Source: Candidatus Gastranaerophilales bacterium (lineage in GTDB: Bacteria; Cyanobacteriota; Vampirovibrionia; Gastranaerophilales; Gastranaerophilaceae). From it: a stretch of DNA of 64,000 nt. The position numbers and the translations under genes are program-made. The notes below the pieces were generated by a model. The model did no database searches, was not told the origin of the DNA, and was given only the letters and a program-made list of their open reading frames with translations. Shown one piece after another: positions 1-7,711 of the stretch. Positions within the stretch are counted from its first letter, which is position 1. Each line of letters opens with the position of its first letter. The DNA lies in NCBI GenBank assembly GCA_944323985.1, contig CALUUP010000005.1:1-64000 (forward strand), read 5' to 3'.

Positions 1-57
1 TGATGCACCAATAACAGCAACTGATTTCGGCTTCATAATTTTGTCTAAATTAGTCAT
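1..57 (-). CDS. Start of a CoA-binding (ADP-forming acyl-CoA synthetase-like) protein, partial
   Basis: Only the first 19 codons lie in the window; the gene continues past the left edge. The N-terminus ends in KPKSVAVIGAS, which is typical of the CoA-binding Rossmann domain that begins ADP-forming acetyl-CoA synthetases and related Pat-type acetyltransferases. Just upstream is a strong ribosome binding site, GGAAGAGG, which fixes the ATG at 57. Family assignment rests on this short motif only, so the enzyme subtype is unknown. The gene is divergent from the MTA phosphorylase gene; the 172 bp between them must hold both promoters. Confidence 0.6.
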   Translation of the reverse strand, partial: MTNLDKIMKPKSVAVIGAS

Positions 58-229
58 TATAGCCTCTTCCTTTCTTTTATAAATCTTATAAAATTACATG
101 AAAATTATAGTACAAACACATTTGTTAAGGGTAGTAAATATTTATTTTTGTTAAATAAATTATAAAAATTAACGTTTTTTATGATAAAATATTTAAAAAT
201 ATCATAAAATATGAAAGGATTTATTAAAC

Positions 230-1027
230 ATGGAAAAATTAGCAGATATTGGTGTATTTGGTGGATCTGGTTTTTACAAATTCTTAGATAATATCAAAGA
301 AGTAAAAGTAGAGACTCCTTATGGAATGCCATCAGATAGTTTATTTATAGGTGAAATTGGCTCTCATAAAGTAGCATTTATGCCTCGTCATGGCAGAAGT
401 CATACTATATTACCTCACCTAATAAATTATCGAGCTAATGTATGGGCTATGAAAGAAGTTGGTTGTAAACGAGTTATTTCACCTTGTGCAGCAGGTAGTT
501 TGCAAAAACATGTAGCACCTGGACATTTTGTTATCTGTGACCAATTTGTAGATTGGACAGATGGTAGAAAATCAACTTTCTTTGAAGGACCTATCGTTAC
601 TCACCCTTCACCTGCTGAAACTTATTGCCCTGAGTTAAGAAAAATCGCAATTGATACAGCTAAAGATTTAGGCATCACAGTGCATGAAACAGGTACTGTT
701 GTAGTAATTAATGGTCCTAGATTCTCTACAAAGGCTGAATCAAAATTCTTTACTAATCAAGGTTGGGAAGTAATTAATATGACAGCATTCCCTGAAGCAT
801 ATCTTGTAAAAGAAATGGACATGTGTCCACTCAACATTTCTTTAATAACAGATTATGATGCAGGACTTGTTGGTGATGTTCCTCCGGTTTCTCATCACGA
901 AGTTATTCAAGTGTTTAATAACAACTTAGATAATTTGAAAAAATTATTATTCACTATGATAGAGAAAATACCTGTTGACAATAATAACTGTGAATGTGCT
1001 AATACTAGAAAAAATTCACAATTATAA
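230..1027 (+). CDS. mtnP: S-methyl-5'-thioadenosine phosphorylase (MTAP family)
   Basis: A 265-residue purine nucleoside phosphorylase of the MTAP family, which cleaves methylthioadenosine (the by-product of polyamine and related synthesis) to adenine and methylthioribose-1-phosphate. Visible family motifs are GGSGFY near residue 12, the phosphate-binding PRHGRSH near 52, NMTAFPE near 183 and TDYD near 207. In known MTAPs the Asp of this last motif favours 6-aminopurines, so adenine-type substrates are likelier than guanine types. Length is normal. The AAGGA ribosome site lies about 12 nt before ATG, rather far. Agmatinase at 22066 would feed the same polyamine route. The last 15 or so residues are polar and Asn/Cys-rich and look like a lineage-specific tail. 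Confidence 0.88.
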   Translation: MEKLADIGVFGGSGFYKFLDNIKEVKVETPYGMPSDSLFIGEIGSHKVAFMPRHGRSHTILPHLINYRANVWAMKEVGCKRVISPCAAGSLQKHVAPGHFVICDQFVDWTDGRKSTFFEGPIVTHPSPAETYCPELRKIAIDTAKDLGITVHETGTVVVINGPRFSTKAESKFFTNQGWEVINMTAFPEAYLVKEMDMCPLNISLITDYDAGLVGDVPPVSHHEVIQVFNNNLDNLKKLLFTMIEKIPVDNNNCECANTRKNSQL

Positions 1028-1039
1028 TAAAATTAATCT

Positions 1040-1065
1040 TACCCTCTCCTCGTTTGGAGAGGGTA
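1040..1065 (+). promoter_or_regulatory. 10-bp hairpin upstream of yggT with anti-Shine-Dalgarno potential
   Basis: TACCCTCTCC (1040-1049) and GGAGAGGGTA (1056-1065) form a perfect 10-bp stem with a 6-nt loop between mtnP and yggT. No run of T follows, so it is not a typical intrinsic terminator. The left arm segment CCTCTCC (1043-1049) is also complementary to GGAGAGG (1073-1079), the ribosome binding site of yggT, so two mutually exclusive folds can be drawn. Confidence 0.55.
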
Positions 1066-1081
1066 TTTAAAGGGAGAGGTT

Positions 1082-1345
1082 ATGATTGCAAGAACTGTTA
1101 ATTCATTATTTTATTTCTATTATTTACTTATAATTTTAAGAATATTTTTGAGTTGGATTCCTAATATTGACTGGTATCAACAACCTTTTAAAGGAATGCA
1201 ATCAATAACAGATCCTTTTTTAAACATTTTTAGAGGAATAATTCCTCCAATTGGAATGCTCGATATATCACCAATTGTTGCAATAATTTTACTACAAATA
1301 TTACAAGGAATTATTGTAGGATTCCTTTCAGGACTAGGTTTGTAA
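1082..1345 (+). CDS. yggT: YggT/Ycf19 family membrane protein
   Basis: An 87-residue integral membrane protein with two hydrophobic segments (about residues 8-25 and 60-82) around a conserved middle, ILRIFLSWIP near 18-27 and TDPFLNIFRG near 42-51, diagnostic of the YggT/YlmG/Ycf19 family. Members act at the cytoplasmic membrane; in Gram-positives and cyanobacteria they are linked to cell division or nucleoid and thylakoid organisation, and ylmG commonly lies beside sepF and yggS. Here sepF and yggS lie about 52 kb away. The start is fixed by GGGAGAGG at 1072-1079. Its TAA overlaps the next ATG as TAATG, indicating translational coupling. Confidence 0.85.
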   Translation: MIARTVNSLFYFYYLLIILRIFLSWIPNIDWYQQPFKGMQSITDPFLNIFRGIIPPIGMLDISPIVAIILLQILQGIIVGFLSGLGL

Positions 1346-2925
1346 TGGATTACGAGAAAATTAAAACAGCTATTGCTTTAACACAACAAAAAAAATTTTC
1401 AGAGGCAGAAAAACTTTATAAAGAATTACTGCAAGAATATCCAAATAACGAAATTATTTTATCAGCATTTGGTCTTTTTTATGTAAGCATAAAAAAATAT
1501 GATAAAGCCTGTGAAATATTAAAACAAGCTTGCAACATAAAAGAAACCTTAGGAACTTTATCTGCATTAGGATTTGCAGAATTTGAACAAAACAATTTTG
1601 AACAAGCGGCTTTATATCTTGAAAAATCTCTTGACTATGGAGAAAATCCTGATATTTATAATAAATTAATATTGAGCTTATTTGAAACAAAAAACTACCA
1701 AAAAGCTATTGAATATTCAAACAAAATGTATGCTCTTTACCCTGAAGATAAACGTTCTTTTGCCAACAAAATAAAAGCTCTTACTCAGAATGGAGAATTA
1801 TTACAAGCCGAAAAAATTTGTGTAGAAGCATTAAAAAAAGATCCATCAGTAGCTTCTTTATGGTTTCATTTAGGTTTTCTAAAAGAATTAATTTATTCTG
1901 ATGATAAACAAGCAAAAGAATGCTATAAAATTGTTGCAGATTTAGGAAAACCTGAGGCGTTTTATAACATAGCTGTTAGTTGCCAAAAACTTCAAGAATA
2001 TTCTGAAGCTGAAAAATATTACAAAAAAATGTTAGAATATTTCCCAAATGATAATTCGACAATTACTTCATTAGGAATGTGCTACCTATCACAAAAAAAA
2101 TTCAAAGAAGGATATGAATTATTTTTTAAACGCGATAAATCAAAATTTGCTGAAATGTCAAATAATTTTTGGATGCCAAACCAAGAATTAGCCTCTGAAA
2201 TTGTAATAATATGCGATCAAGGCTTTGGAGACCATATTCAATTCATAAGATATTTACCGTTTTTAAAAAACAAAAAAGTAAGTGTAGCTTGTTCAAAATC
2301 GTTAAAAGAACTTTTTAAAAACAATTATCCAAACATAAATTTTATTGATTATGCAGAAATAAATCCAAATACACAAGCTTTATTTATAACAGATTTAGCA
2401 TACATTTTAAATATTGATTTTAACAATATACCTTTTTCAGAAGGTTATCTAAAATCAGATACATCTGAAATCATATCAGATAAAAAAAAGATAGGATTAT
2501 GTTGGGAAGCTGGAAGTGCCGGTATTAGAACAATGATTAATCGCACAATTAACATCAAATGTTTTGAGCCTCTGCTAAATATGAATAATATTCAAATATA
2601 TTCTTTCCAAGTAAATGATACTTTAGAAGGAAACAAAAAATATCCTCAAATGATTAATCTCGCAAAAGATTTTAAAGATTTTTCCGACACCGCAAAAGCA
2701 CTCAAAGCAATGGATACAGTTATTACAGTAGACACATCAGTTGCTCACTTATCTGGAGCATTAGGTGTTAAAACATTTTTACTTCTACCTTACACAACAG
2801 ACTGGAGATGGTTCCAAGATACTGAAAAAACTCCTTGGTACAAAAGCATTGAAATTTTTAAACAAACCGATTCTATTTCTTGGGAAAAACCTATAAACGA
2901 AATCATAGAAAAACTACAATCTTAA
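1345..2925 (+). CDS. TPR-repeat protein with glycosyltransferase-like C-terminal domain
   Basis: A 526-residue protein. Residues about 1-255 form tandem tetratricopeptide repeats (for example FSEAEKLYKELLQEYPNN and YSEAEKYYKKMLEYFPND). The rest resembles the GT-B domain of GT9/GT41-type TPR glycosyltransferases: a Gly-rich entry GFGDHIQFIRYLP near 290, GLCWEAGS near 386, and the DTSVAHLSGALG nucleotide-sugar-binding stretch near 460, followed by DWRWFQ...PWY. A role in protein or glycan glycosylation is inferred; donor and acceptor are unknown. It is coupled to yggT by a 1-nt overlap. Its stop codon lies inside the stop codon of the convergent acyltransferase gene. Confidence 0.72.
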   Translation: MDYEKIKTAIALTQQKKFSEAEKLYKELLQEYPNNEIILSAFGLFYVSIKKYDKACEILKQACNIKETLGTLSALGFAEFEQNNFEQAALYLEKSLDYGENPDIYNKLILSLFETKNYQKAIEYSNKMYALYPEDKRSFANKIKALTQNGELLQAEKICVEALKKDPSVASLWFHLGFLKELIYSDDKQAKECYKIVADLGKPEAFYNIAVSCQKLQEYSEAEKYYKKMLEYFPNDNSTITSLGMCYLSQKKFKEGYELFFKRDKSKFAEMSNNFWMPNQELASEIVIICDQGFGDHIQFIRYLPFLKNKKVSVACSKSLKELFKNNYPNINFIDYAEINPNTQALFITDLAYILNIDFNNIPFSEGYLKSDTSEIISDKKKIGLCWEAGSAGIRTMINRTINIKCFEPLLNMNNIQIYSFQVNDTLEGNKKYPQMINLAKDFKDFSDTAKALKAMDTVITVDTSVAHLSGALGVKTFLLLPYTTDWRWFQDTEKTPWYKSIEIFKQTDSISWEKPINEIIEKLQS

Positions 2926-3740
2926 ACTCCAGAACCTTTTAAACCAACACCTTTTAATTTTTGCTCAATTCTACGATACCATTTCAATTTCTTCTGGAAT
3001 AAAGTATCATACCCCTTAAAATTTGCCTGACTTATATCATGAAATTGCTTATCACAAAGAGCCTCAAGAGTTTTAGCAAGATAATCAGAAAATTCTTTTC
3101 TGTTAGGCTTATCATTATCAAGTTCTATTAATTCTCCCATCTCTACTAAAACTTCAGGGCGATTATCTCGTAAAAACATATAATTTACAGCTACAGGCAT
3201 CAAAGCTATCTTACCGTATTTCTTAGCAGCTTTTTCAGCTACATAAGCAAGCCCAGTTTGAAATTCTATTGGTCTATAATTAGGAGGTTTTATAATTCCT
3301 TGAGGGAAAAGATACAAAATATTATTAGTATCGCCCAAAACTTCTACAGAGTATTTTAAAGCTTCCATTGAAGCTTGAGGAGATTTTTTATTAACGTTAA
3401 AAGCACCACCCCTGCGAAGCAAAGGAAACCTATTTAATTCCTCTACCATTAAGCGAATTTCTTTTTTAAAAATTCTATTACAGATATTATATCCTACAAT
3501 ACCATCCCACCAATTACTATGAGGAGCAAATAAAATTATTGGAGTATCCGGAGATTTTTTATAAAAATTTTCAGCTCCCTTATAACGAAATGCATAGAAA
3601 CGATTTTCTAACATTCCGTAAAAAAATCTATCTGCCACCCACAACCAAAAAGGAGATGTTTTCGCCGGACGAAACTTTTCATCAATATTTCTCAACTTCG
3701 TCGGCGGAACCTCTGAATATAAATCCTCTAAATTAATCAT
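2922..3740 (-). CDS. PlsC-like lysophospholipid/glycerol-phosphate acyltransferase
   Basis: A 272-residue LPLAT-superfamily acyltransferase. The HX4D catalytic motif is present as PHSNWWDG near residue 74 and the block normally reading FPEGTR appears as FPQGIIKPP near 145. It probably acylates a lysophospholipid or related glycerolipid at the inner face of the membrane; the substrate cannot be read from sequence. The start is uncertain. I chose ATG at 3740 because no Shine-Dalgarno is present and a good promoter ends 6 nt before this ATG; an in-frame GTG at 3755 would add five residues but would put the promoter inside the gene. The 3' end overlaps the TPR gene's stop codon. Confidence 0.75.
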   Translation of the reverse strand: MINLEDLYSEVPPTKLRNIDEKFRPAKTSPFWLWVADRFFYGMLENRFYAFRYKGAENFYKKSPDTPIILFAPHSNWWDGIVGYNICNRIFKKEIRLMVEELNRFPLLRRGGAFNVNKKSPQASMEALKYSVEVLGDTNNILYLFPQGIIKPPNYRPIEFQTGLAYVAEKAAKKYGKIALMPVAVNYMFLRDNRPEVLVEMGELIELDNDKPNRKEFSDYLAKTLEALCDKQFHDISQANFKGYDTLFQKKLKWYRRIEQKLKGVGLKGSGV

Positions 3741-3746
3741 AGAACT

Positions 3747-3775
3747 ATCATACACATTTTTTACAACTTTGTGAA
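3747..3775 (-). promoter_or_regulatory. Promoter for the acyltransferase gene, predicted leaderless
   Basis: On the minus strand, TTCACA (3775-3770), a 17-bp spacer and TATGAT (3752-3747) form a near-consensus vegetative promoter. Only 6 nt (AGTTCT) separate the -10 hexamer from ATG at 3740, so transcription should begin at or next to the start codon. Confidence 0.6.
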
Positions 3776-3811
3776 CACTTTAATAAAGAATTTTAAATAA
3801 AATTTACAATC

Positions 3812-3843
3812 AAAAAAAGAGTCGGTGTTTAAATAACACCGAC
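3812..3843 (-). terminator. Intrinsic terminator downstream of the prepilin gene
   Basis: GTCGGTGTT (3821-3829) pairs with AACACCGAC (3835-3843), a 9-bp stem with a 5-nt loop. In the minus direction it is followed by TCTTTTTTTG. It ends the prepilin transcript and separates it from the acyltransferase promoter. Confidence 0.85.
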
Positions 3844-3865
3844 TTCATTTTTAAAAAATAAAATT

Positions 3866-4597
3866 TTACTGATAATTTATACTGTAATCATCTTCAATAA
3901 CTCTTGCTGCACAAGCAATACCATCGCCTGAAGGAGATTTCCCAGCACAACCATTTTCACTATTCCAAAGAACAGCTGATTCATCATAATCTGCAACTGC
4001 TTCACTACCATATGGATAAATATTACCATTCTCAGCAATATAAAAACGATAAATATCTTTACCATATACATTCGGTCCTTTATCAGCATTTACGTCCAAA
4101 AATAAATCAGCTACAGGATTACAAAAATCTTTTTTACAATTTGCTGTATATGAAGCAGGATAAAATACCAAATTTATAGCAGACGAATTTGCCAAATAAA
4201 ATCTTATATAATTATCCATTGTTGAATCACTAGCTAATCTTAAAGTATGAATTGAAACATCAGTAGGCATACCCAAACTAATTTTTTCTATCTTAAAATA
4301 CTTATCCATCTGTTCTTTAACACTATCAATTACTTCATCAGAAGATGATGCATTCACTTCTTTAGATACCACATCAGACCATAATACAGTATCTCTTAAA
4401 TCATCAACATCTTCTTTTGCCTTCATTTGTTCCATTGCAGATTTCATAATTGATAAATTTGCCTTAAGACTTTGAGACCATATATTTCTATCCAAATCTG
4501 CTTTCAATGCAGGTAAAGTCACAGAAGCTATTACACCTATTACTCCCAATGTTATTAATACTTCTGCAAGAGTAAAGCCTTTCTTAAACATTCTCAT
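3866..4597 (-). CDS. Prepilin-type (type IV pilin/pseudopilin-like) protein
   Basis: A 243-residue protein with a class III prepilin leader: a short basic head MRMFKKG, then FTLAEVLITLGVIGVIASV, with cleavage expected after Gly7 and the conserved Glu at +5. The rest is a globular domain with paired cysteines (CKKDFC near 154, and ENGCAG...IACAA near the end) that could form disulfides outside the membrane. Such proteins assemble into type IV pili or type II secretion pseudopili. No pilus assembly gene is adjacent, so it is an orphan minor pilin; a second orphan lies at 15869. AAGAAGAGGT precedes the ATG. It has its own terminator. Confidence 0.85.
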   Translation of the reverse strand: MRMFKKGFTLAEVLITLGVIGVIASVTLPALKADLDRNIWSQSLKANLSIMKSAMEQMKAKEDVDDLRDTVLWSDVVSKEVNASSSDEVIDSVKEQMDKYFKIEKISLGMPTDVSIHTLRLASDSTMDNYIRFYLANSSAINLVFYPASYTANCKKDFCNPVADLFLDVNADKGPNVYGKDIYRFYIAENGNIYPYGSEAVADYDESAVLWNSENGCAGKSPSGDGIACAARVIEDDYSINYQ

Positions 4598-4632
4598 AAA
4601 TACCTCTTCTTATCTTAACTAAAAAAATTATA

Positions 4633-6165
4633 TCAAATATTCTCAATACTATCAACTCTATATTGCAACGCTTGAGTTAAATGAGATAATTTGATATTCT
4701 CATCATTACTTAAATCTGCAATTGTCCTTGCTAATTTTAAAATTCTATTATATTTTCTTCCGGACAACAGATATTTTTGAGATGCTAACTTCATAAAATC
4801 CAAAGATTCTTTATCCAATACACAGAATTTTTTTATTTGACTTGGATTCAATTCTGAATTTGTATAAATATTTTCATCTTTATATCTATACATTTGAATC
4901 TTCCTAGCTTTTATAACTCTTTTTTTTATATCAAAAGAACATTCTGTTTTCTCTTTAGAATTTACTAACTCTTCTGCTGTCAACCTTGGAACATTAACAA
5001 ACAAATCGATTCTATCCAACAATGGACCTGAAATCTTTGCTCTATATTTTTGTATTTGATATTCAGAACAAGAACATTGTTTTTCCCTATCACCTAAAAA
5101 ACCACAAGGACAAGGATTCATAGCACCAACGAGAATAAATTTAGCCGGATATTTTATAGAACTCTTAGTTCTAGAAATAACAATTTCCCCATCTTCTAAA
5201 GGCTGCCTCAAAACCTCTAATATTTGTCTTGGAAACTCAGGCATCTCATCTAAAAATAAAACACCTCTATGAGCTAAAGTTATCTCTCCGGGCTTTGGAT
5301 TAACTCCTCCACCAATTATACCATTTTGTGAAGCTGTATGATGTATAACTCTAAAAGGTCTTTCTGTAACTAATGGTTTGTCATTGGTCAATAGTCCACA
5401 AATACTATAAATTTTAGTTAATTCTATTGCCTCTTCTTTTTCTAAAGATGGTAATATTGATGCAAAGCATCTTGCCATCAAAGTTTTTCCTGAGCCAGGA
5501 GAACCTGACATTAATATATTATGGCCACCAGCAGCTGCAATTTCTAAAGCTTTTTTTGCTTTTTGCTGACCCTTTACGTCCTTAAAATCATATTCAAAAA
5601 CTTCTTCTAAATTTTCTACAAAAAAATTAGAAATATCAACTTTTGTTTCTTTTAAAGGTTCTCCTGAAAAATGATTAACTACATCATTTAAATGCTTCAC
5701 ACCAAAAATATTTACACCTGATACCAAAGCTGCTTCTTCTGCGTTATCATAAGGTACAAAAATATTTTTCACACCAACATCTTTTAAGCCACTAACCAAT
5801 GGTAATGTACCATTTATTTTTCTTAAAGAACCATCGAGAGACAACTCCCCCAAATATGCAATCTCATCACTGTCAGGAATCTCAATACCTTGTTCTTTTA
5901 ATATCCCTACTGCTATCGGCAAATCAAAATTTGTACCTTCCTTTTTTATATCAGCTGGGGCTAAATTTATAATCACTTTACCTGTTGGAAAAGAATAACC
6001 TGAATTTTTTATTGCAGAACGAACCCTCTCTCTTGCTTCATTTATAGCACTATCAGGTAATCCAACTATACACAAACTTGGTAGTGAATTTATTACATCT
6101 ACCTCTACTTCTATCTTAAAAGAATTTATGCCAATTGCGGCAGAAGTTAAAGTTTTAGTTACCAT
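4633..6165 (-). CDS. comM: ComM/YifB family Mg-chelatase-like AAA+ ATPase
   Basis: A 510-residue member of the YifB/ComM family, hexameric AAA+ helicases that promote branch migration during integration of transformed DNA in naturally competent bacteria. Domains in order: an N-terminal Lon-protease-like fold (VGLPDSAINEARERVRSA near 32), Walker A GSPGSGKT near 223, Walker B LFLDEMPEF near 301, the zinc-like Cys cluster CPCGFLG...CSCS near 349, and a C-terminal Mg-chelatase lid. Start: an in-frame TTG at 6183 is possible, but ATG at 6165 matches the family N-terminus MVTKTLTSAAIG and follows a promoter-like hexamer with no Shine-Dalgarno. The DNA-uptake partner DprA is encoded at 11165. Confidence 0.88.
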   Translation of the reverse strand: MVTKTLTSAAIGINSFKIEVEVDVINSLPSLCIVGLPDSAINEARERVRSAIKNSGYSFPTGKVIINLAPADIKKEGTNFDLPIAVGILKEQGIEIPDSDEIAYLGELSLDGSLRKINGTLPLVSGLKDVGVKNIFVPYDNAEEAALVSGVNIFGVKHLNDVVNHFSGEPLKETKVDISNFFVENLEEVFEYDFKDVKGQQKAKKALEIAAAGGHNILMSGSPGSGKTLMARCFASILPSLEKEEAIELTKIYSICGLLTNDKPLVTERPFRVIHHTASQNGIIGGGVNPKPGEITLAHRGVLFLDEMPEFPRQILEVLRQPLEDGEIVISRTKSSIKYPAKFILVGAMNPCPCGFLGDREKQCSCSEYQIQKYRAKISGPLLDRIDLFVNVPRLTAEELVNSKEKTECSFDIKKRVIKARKIQMYRYKDENIYTNSELNPSQIKKFCVLDKESLDFMKLASQKYLLSGRKYNRILKLARTIADLSNDENIKLSHLTQALQYRVDSIENI

Positions 6166-6171
6166 AAAGCT

Positions 6172-6200
6172 ATTATAACACAAAACTATACATCAGGTAA
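6172..6200 (-). promoter_or_regulatory. Promoter-like element before comM, predicted leaderless
   Basis: TATAAT (6177-6172, minus strand) ends 6 nt before the comM ATG. A weak -35, TTACCT (6200-6195), lies 17 bp further up, inside the end of the upstream gene. No ribosome binding site is seen. Confidence 0.5.
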
Positions 6201-6437
6201 CATCGAAGATATTTCTGCAACAATCCTTGCCAAATCTGGACCGCCAAATATTGCTTCTAATATCAAACCTGCATTTATAATAGTTGTTTCTCTATACTCC
6301 ATTGTATCAACATCTATTATATTAAACTCAATATAATCATCCCCAACATAGACAACTTTTCCATACTCAGCTCCCGTTGCCCACCTCAAAAATACATATT
6401 TTTGTTCAAATACCTTTAATCTATTTATTAATTTCAT
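6186..6437 (-). CDS. Small conserved-looking protein of unknown function
   Basis: An 83-residue protein that I do not recognise. The first half is a basic stretch (MKLINRLKVFEQKYVFLRW) followed by short predicted beta strands (GKVVYVGDDYIEFNIID, YRETTIINAGLIL), a pattern that could fit a small SH3/Sm-like barrel, though this is only a guess. The C-terminus (IFGGPDLARIVAEISSMLP) is likely helical. The GAAGGT ribosome site supports the ATG at 6437. It lies just upstream of comM on the same strand, with its stop codon 20 nt before the comM ATG. Confidence 0.65.
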   Translation of the reverse strand: MKLINRLKVFEQKYVFLRWATGAEYGKVVYVGDDYIEFNIIDVDTMEYRETTIINAGLILEAIFGGPDLARIVAEISSMLPDV

Positions 6438-6495
6438 ATCGATACCTTCATGTATATATTATTAGTCTTTTTTTTTATAAAGTCAAACTTTATAA

Positions 6496-7146
6496 TTAAT
6501 TTAATTTCATCAAAAAATTCTTTAAAATCATTTGTTCATCACTATTTAAAGACAAAAATTTATACACATATAAAACTTCTCCATAGTGATTCTCTACATT
6601 CAACTTTTCCCTTACAAATTTTGTTTCAACAACAAGCCTACTATCAGGGAAATTAATTATTAAATCTTGAGGAAACTCCAATGTTAATATTCCGGAAATT
6701 TTTTTATAAATACTTGAAACATTTTGATTTGAAAAGAAAGAAATACCACCCAATGACAAATCTTCTGTTTGTGCAGTTATAATAAAATCATCCTTAAATT
6801 TTATAACTAATGGTAATTGCACCTTCTTTCTGGAACTATTCCTATATTGTATAAAATCCCACTTTTGTGGAATACTTACTGTATAAATAATATCTCTTAA
6901 TGACAGATTAGATTCTTTTATAACAACATTGGATTTATAAACCCCATCTTCTGTATAAACAATTAATTCTGCAGAAGTTTTTTTCTTAGGTTTTACAAAA
7001 TTTACAGGCATTACTCCTGCAAAATAACATTCCTTATTATCCATAAATCTTAACTTAACAGATTCTTTTCTTTTTACACTATTAGAATCTAAATAAACTA
7101 AATATATCTTCGTAACTTCTGTATCACGTAAAATATTATGTTGCAT
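6496..7146 (-). CDS. PilZ-domain protein, probable c-di-GMP receptor
   Basis: A 216-residue protein. The C-terminal half carries the two c-di-GMP-binding signatures of PilZ domains: RNSSR (RxxxR) near residue 105 and EDLSLGGIS (DxSxxG) near 131. The N-terminal half is a beta-rich YcgR-like extension. YcgR-type proteins bind c-di-GMP and act on the flagellar switch to slow motility. FliM, FliN and an HD-GYP protein, all encoded in this window, are plausible partners, but no direct evidence links them. The start at 7146 is preceded by AAGAAAGAG. The TTTACA-free intergenic region upstream contains no clear operator. Confidence 0.8.
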   Translation of the reverse strand: MQHNILRDTEVTKIYLVYLDSNSVKRKESVKLRFMDNKECYFAGVMPVNFVKPKKKTSAELIVYTEDGVYKSNVVIKESNLSLRDIIYTVSIPQKWDFIQYRNSSRKKVQLPLVIKFKDDFIITAQTEDLSLGGISFFSNQNVSSIYKKISGILTLEFPQDLIINFPDSRLVVETKFVREKLNVENHYGEVLYVYKFLSLNSDEQMILKNFLMKLN

Positions 7147-7216
7147 TGTAAAACTCTTTCTTATAATAATTAATCACATATACATAATAACACGTATTAT
7201 TTTATAAATTCAATAT

Positions 7217-7711
7217 TTAAAGAGCAATCCAATCATATAAATTTCTAATTTCTCCAAAATTAAAATCTCTTAAAACAAATTGTGTTGACAAATTTTGTCC
7301 AATTGGATTTATAAAAAATTCATTGTCTTTATATACACCAGTATAATTTTTACCTTCATTTACACAATATGGAACGACCACTTTCCCTTGATTATTTAAA
7401 TATGCCAACCCATGTACTCGACAAATTATTGGACGATAATCATAAACACTACATTCATTATTAACCAAAAAAGGACAAACACCACCTCTTTGAATAATAC
7501 TAAAATTTTTTTGTAAAATTTTCTTTATAGAATTATCTAATTTAGAATACCCCAACATCAAATATTCTAATTCTATTTGAGAAAGCGGATAATCACCTTT
7601 TTCACAACAAGCAGCACAACCCTTCTTACAAAAAATATATTTTTTATGTTCTTGTAGATATATACCTAATTGTTTATCAAATACTTCTAAAAACTCAGAA
7701 TATTTAATCAA
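7217..7711 (-). CDS. YkgJ-family cysteine-cluster protein
   Basis: A 164-residue protein of the YkgJ/UPF0153 family. The defining cysteines are present: CKKGCAACCEKGDYP near residue 28, CPFLVNNECSVYDYRPIICRVHG near 80 (split by a short linker), and VPYC near 114. These are thought to coordinate zinc or an Fe-S centre; function is unknown. The start is a TTG at 7711 overlapping the TGA of the upstream gene as TTGA, so translation is probably coupled; no in-frame ATG exists until residue 52, inside the conserved region. Confidence 0.8.
   Translation of the reverse strand: MIKYSEFLEVFDKQLGIYLQEHKKYIFCKKGCAACCEKGDYPLSQIELEYLMLGYSKLDNSIKKILQKNFSIIQRGGVCPFLVNNECSVYDYRPIICRVHGLAYLNNQGKVVVPYCVNEGKNYTGVYKDNEFFINPIGQNLSTQFVLRDFNFGEIRNLYDWIAL

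Noticed and set aside
1040-1065. Intrinsic terminator after mtnP
   Set aside because: The stem is strong, but no T-tract follows on either strand.
3904-4179. Plus-strand ORF inside the prepilin gene
   Set aside because: His/Leu-rich antisense shadow of a gene with clear prepilin motifs and its own ribosome site and terminator.
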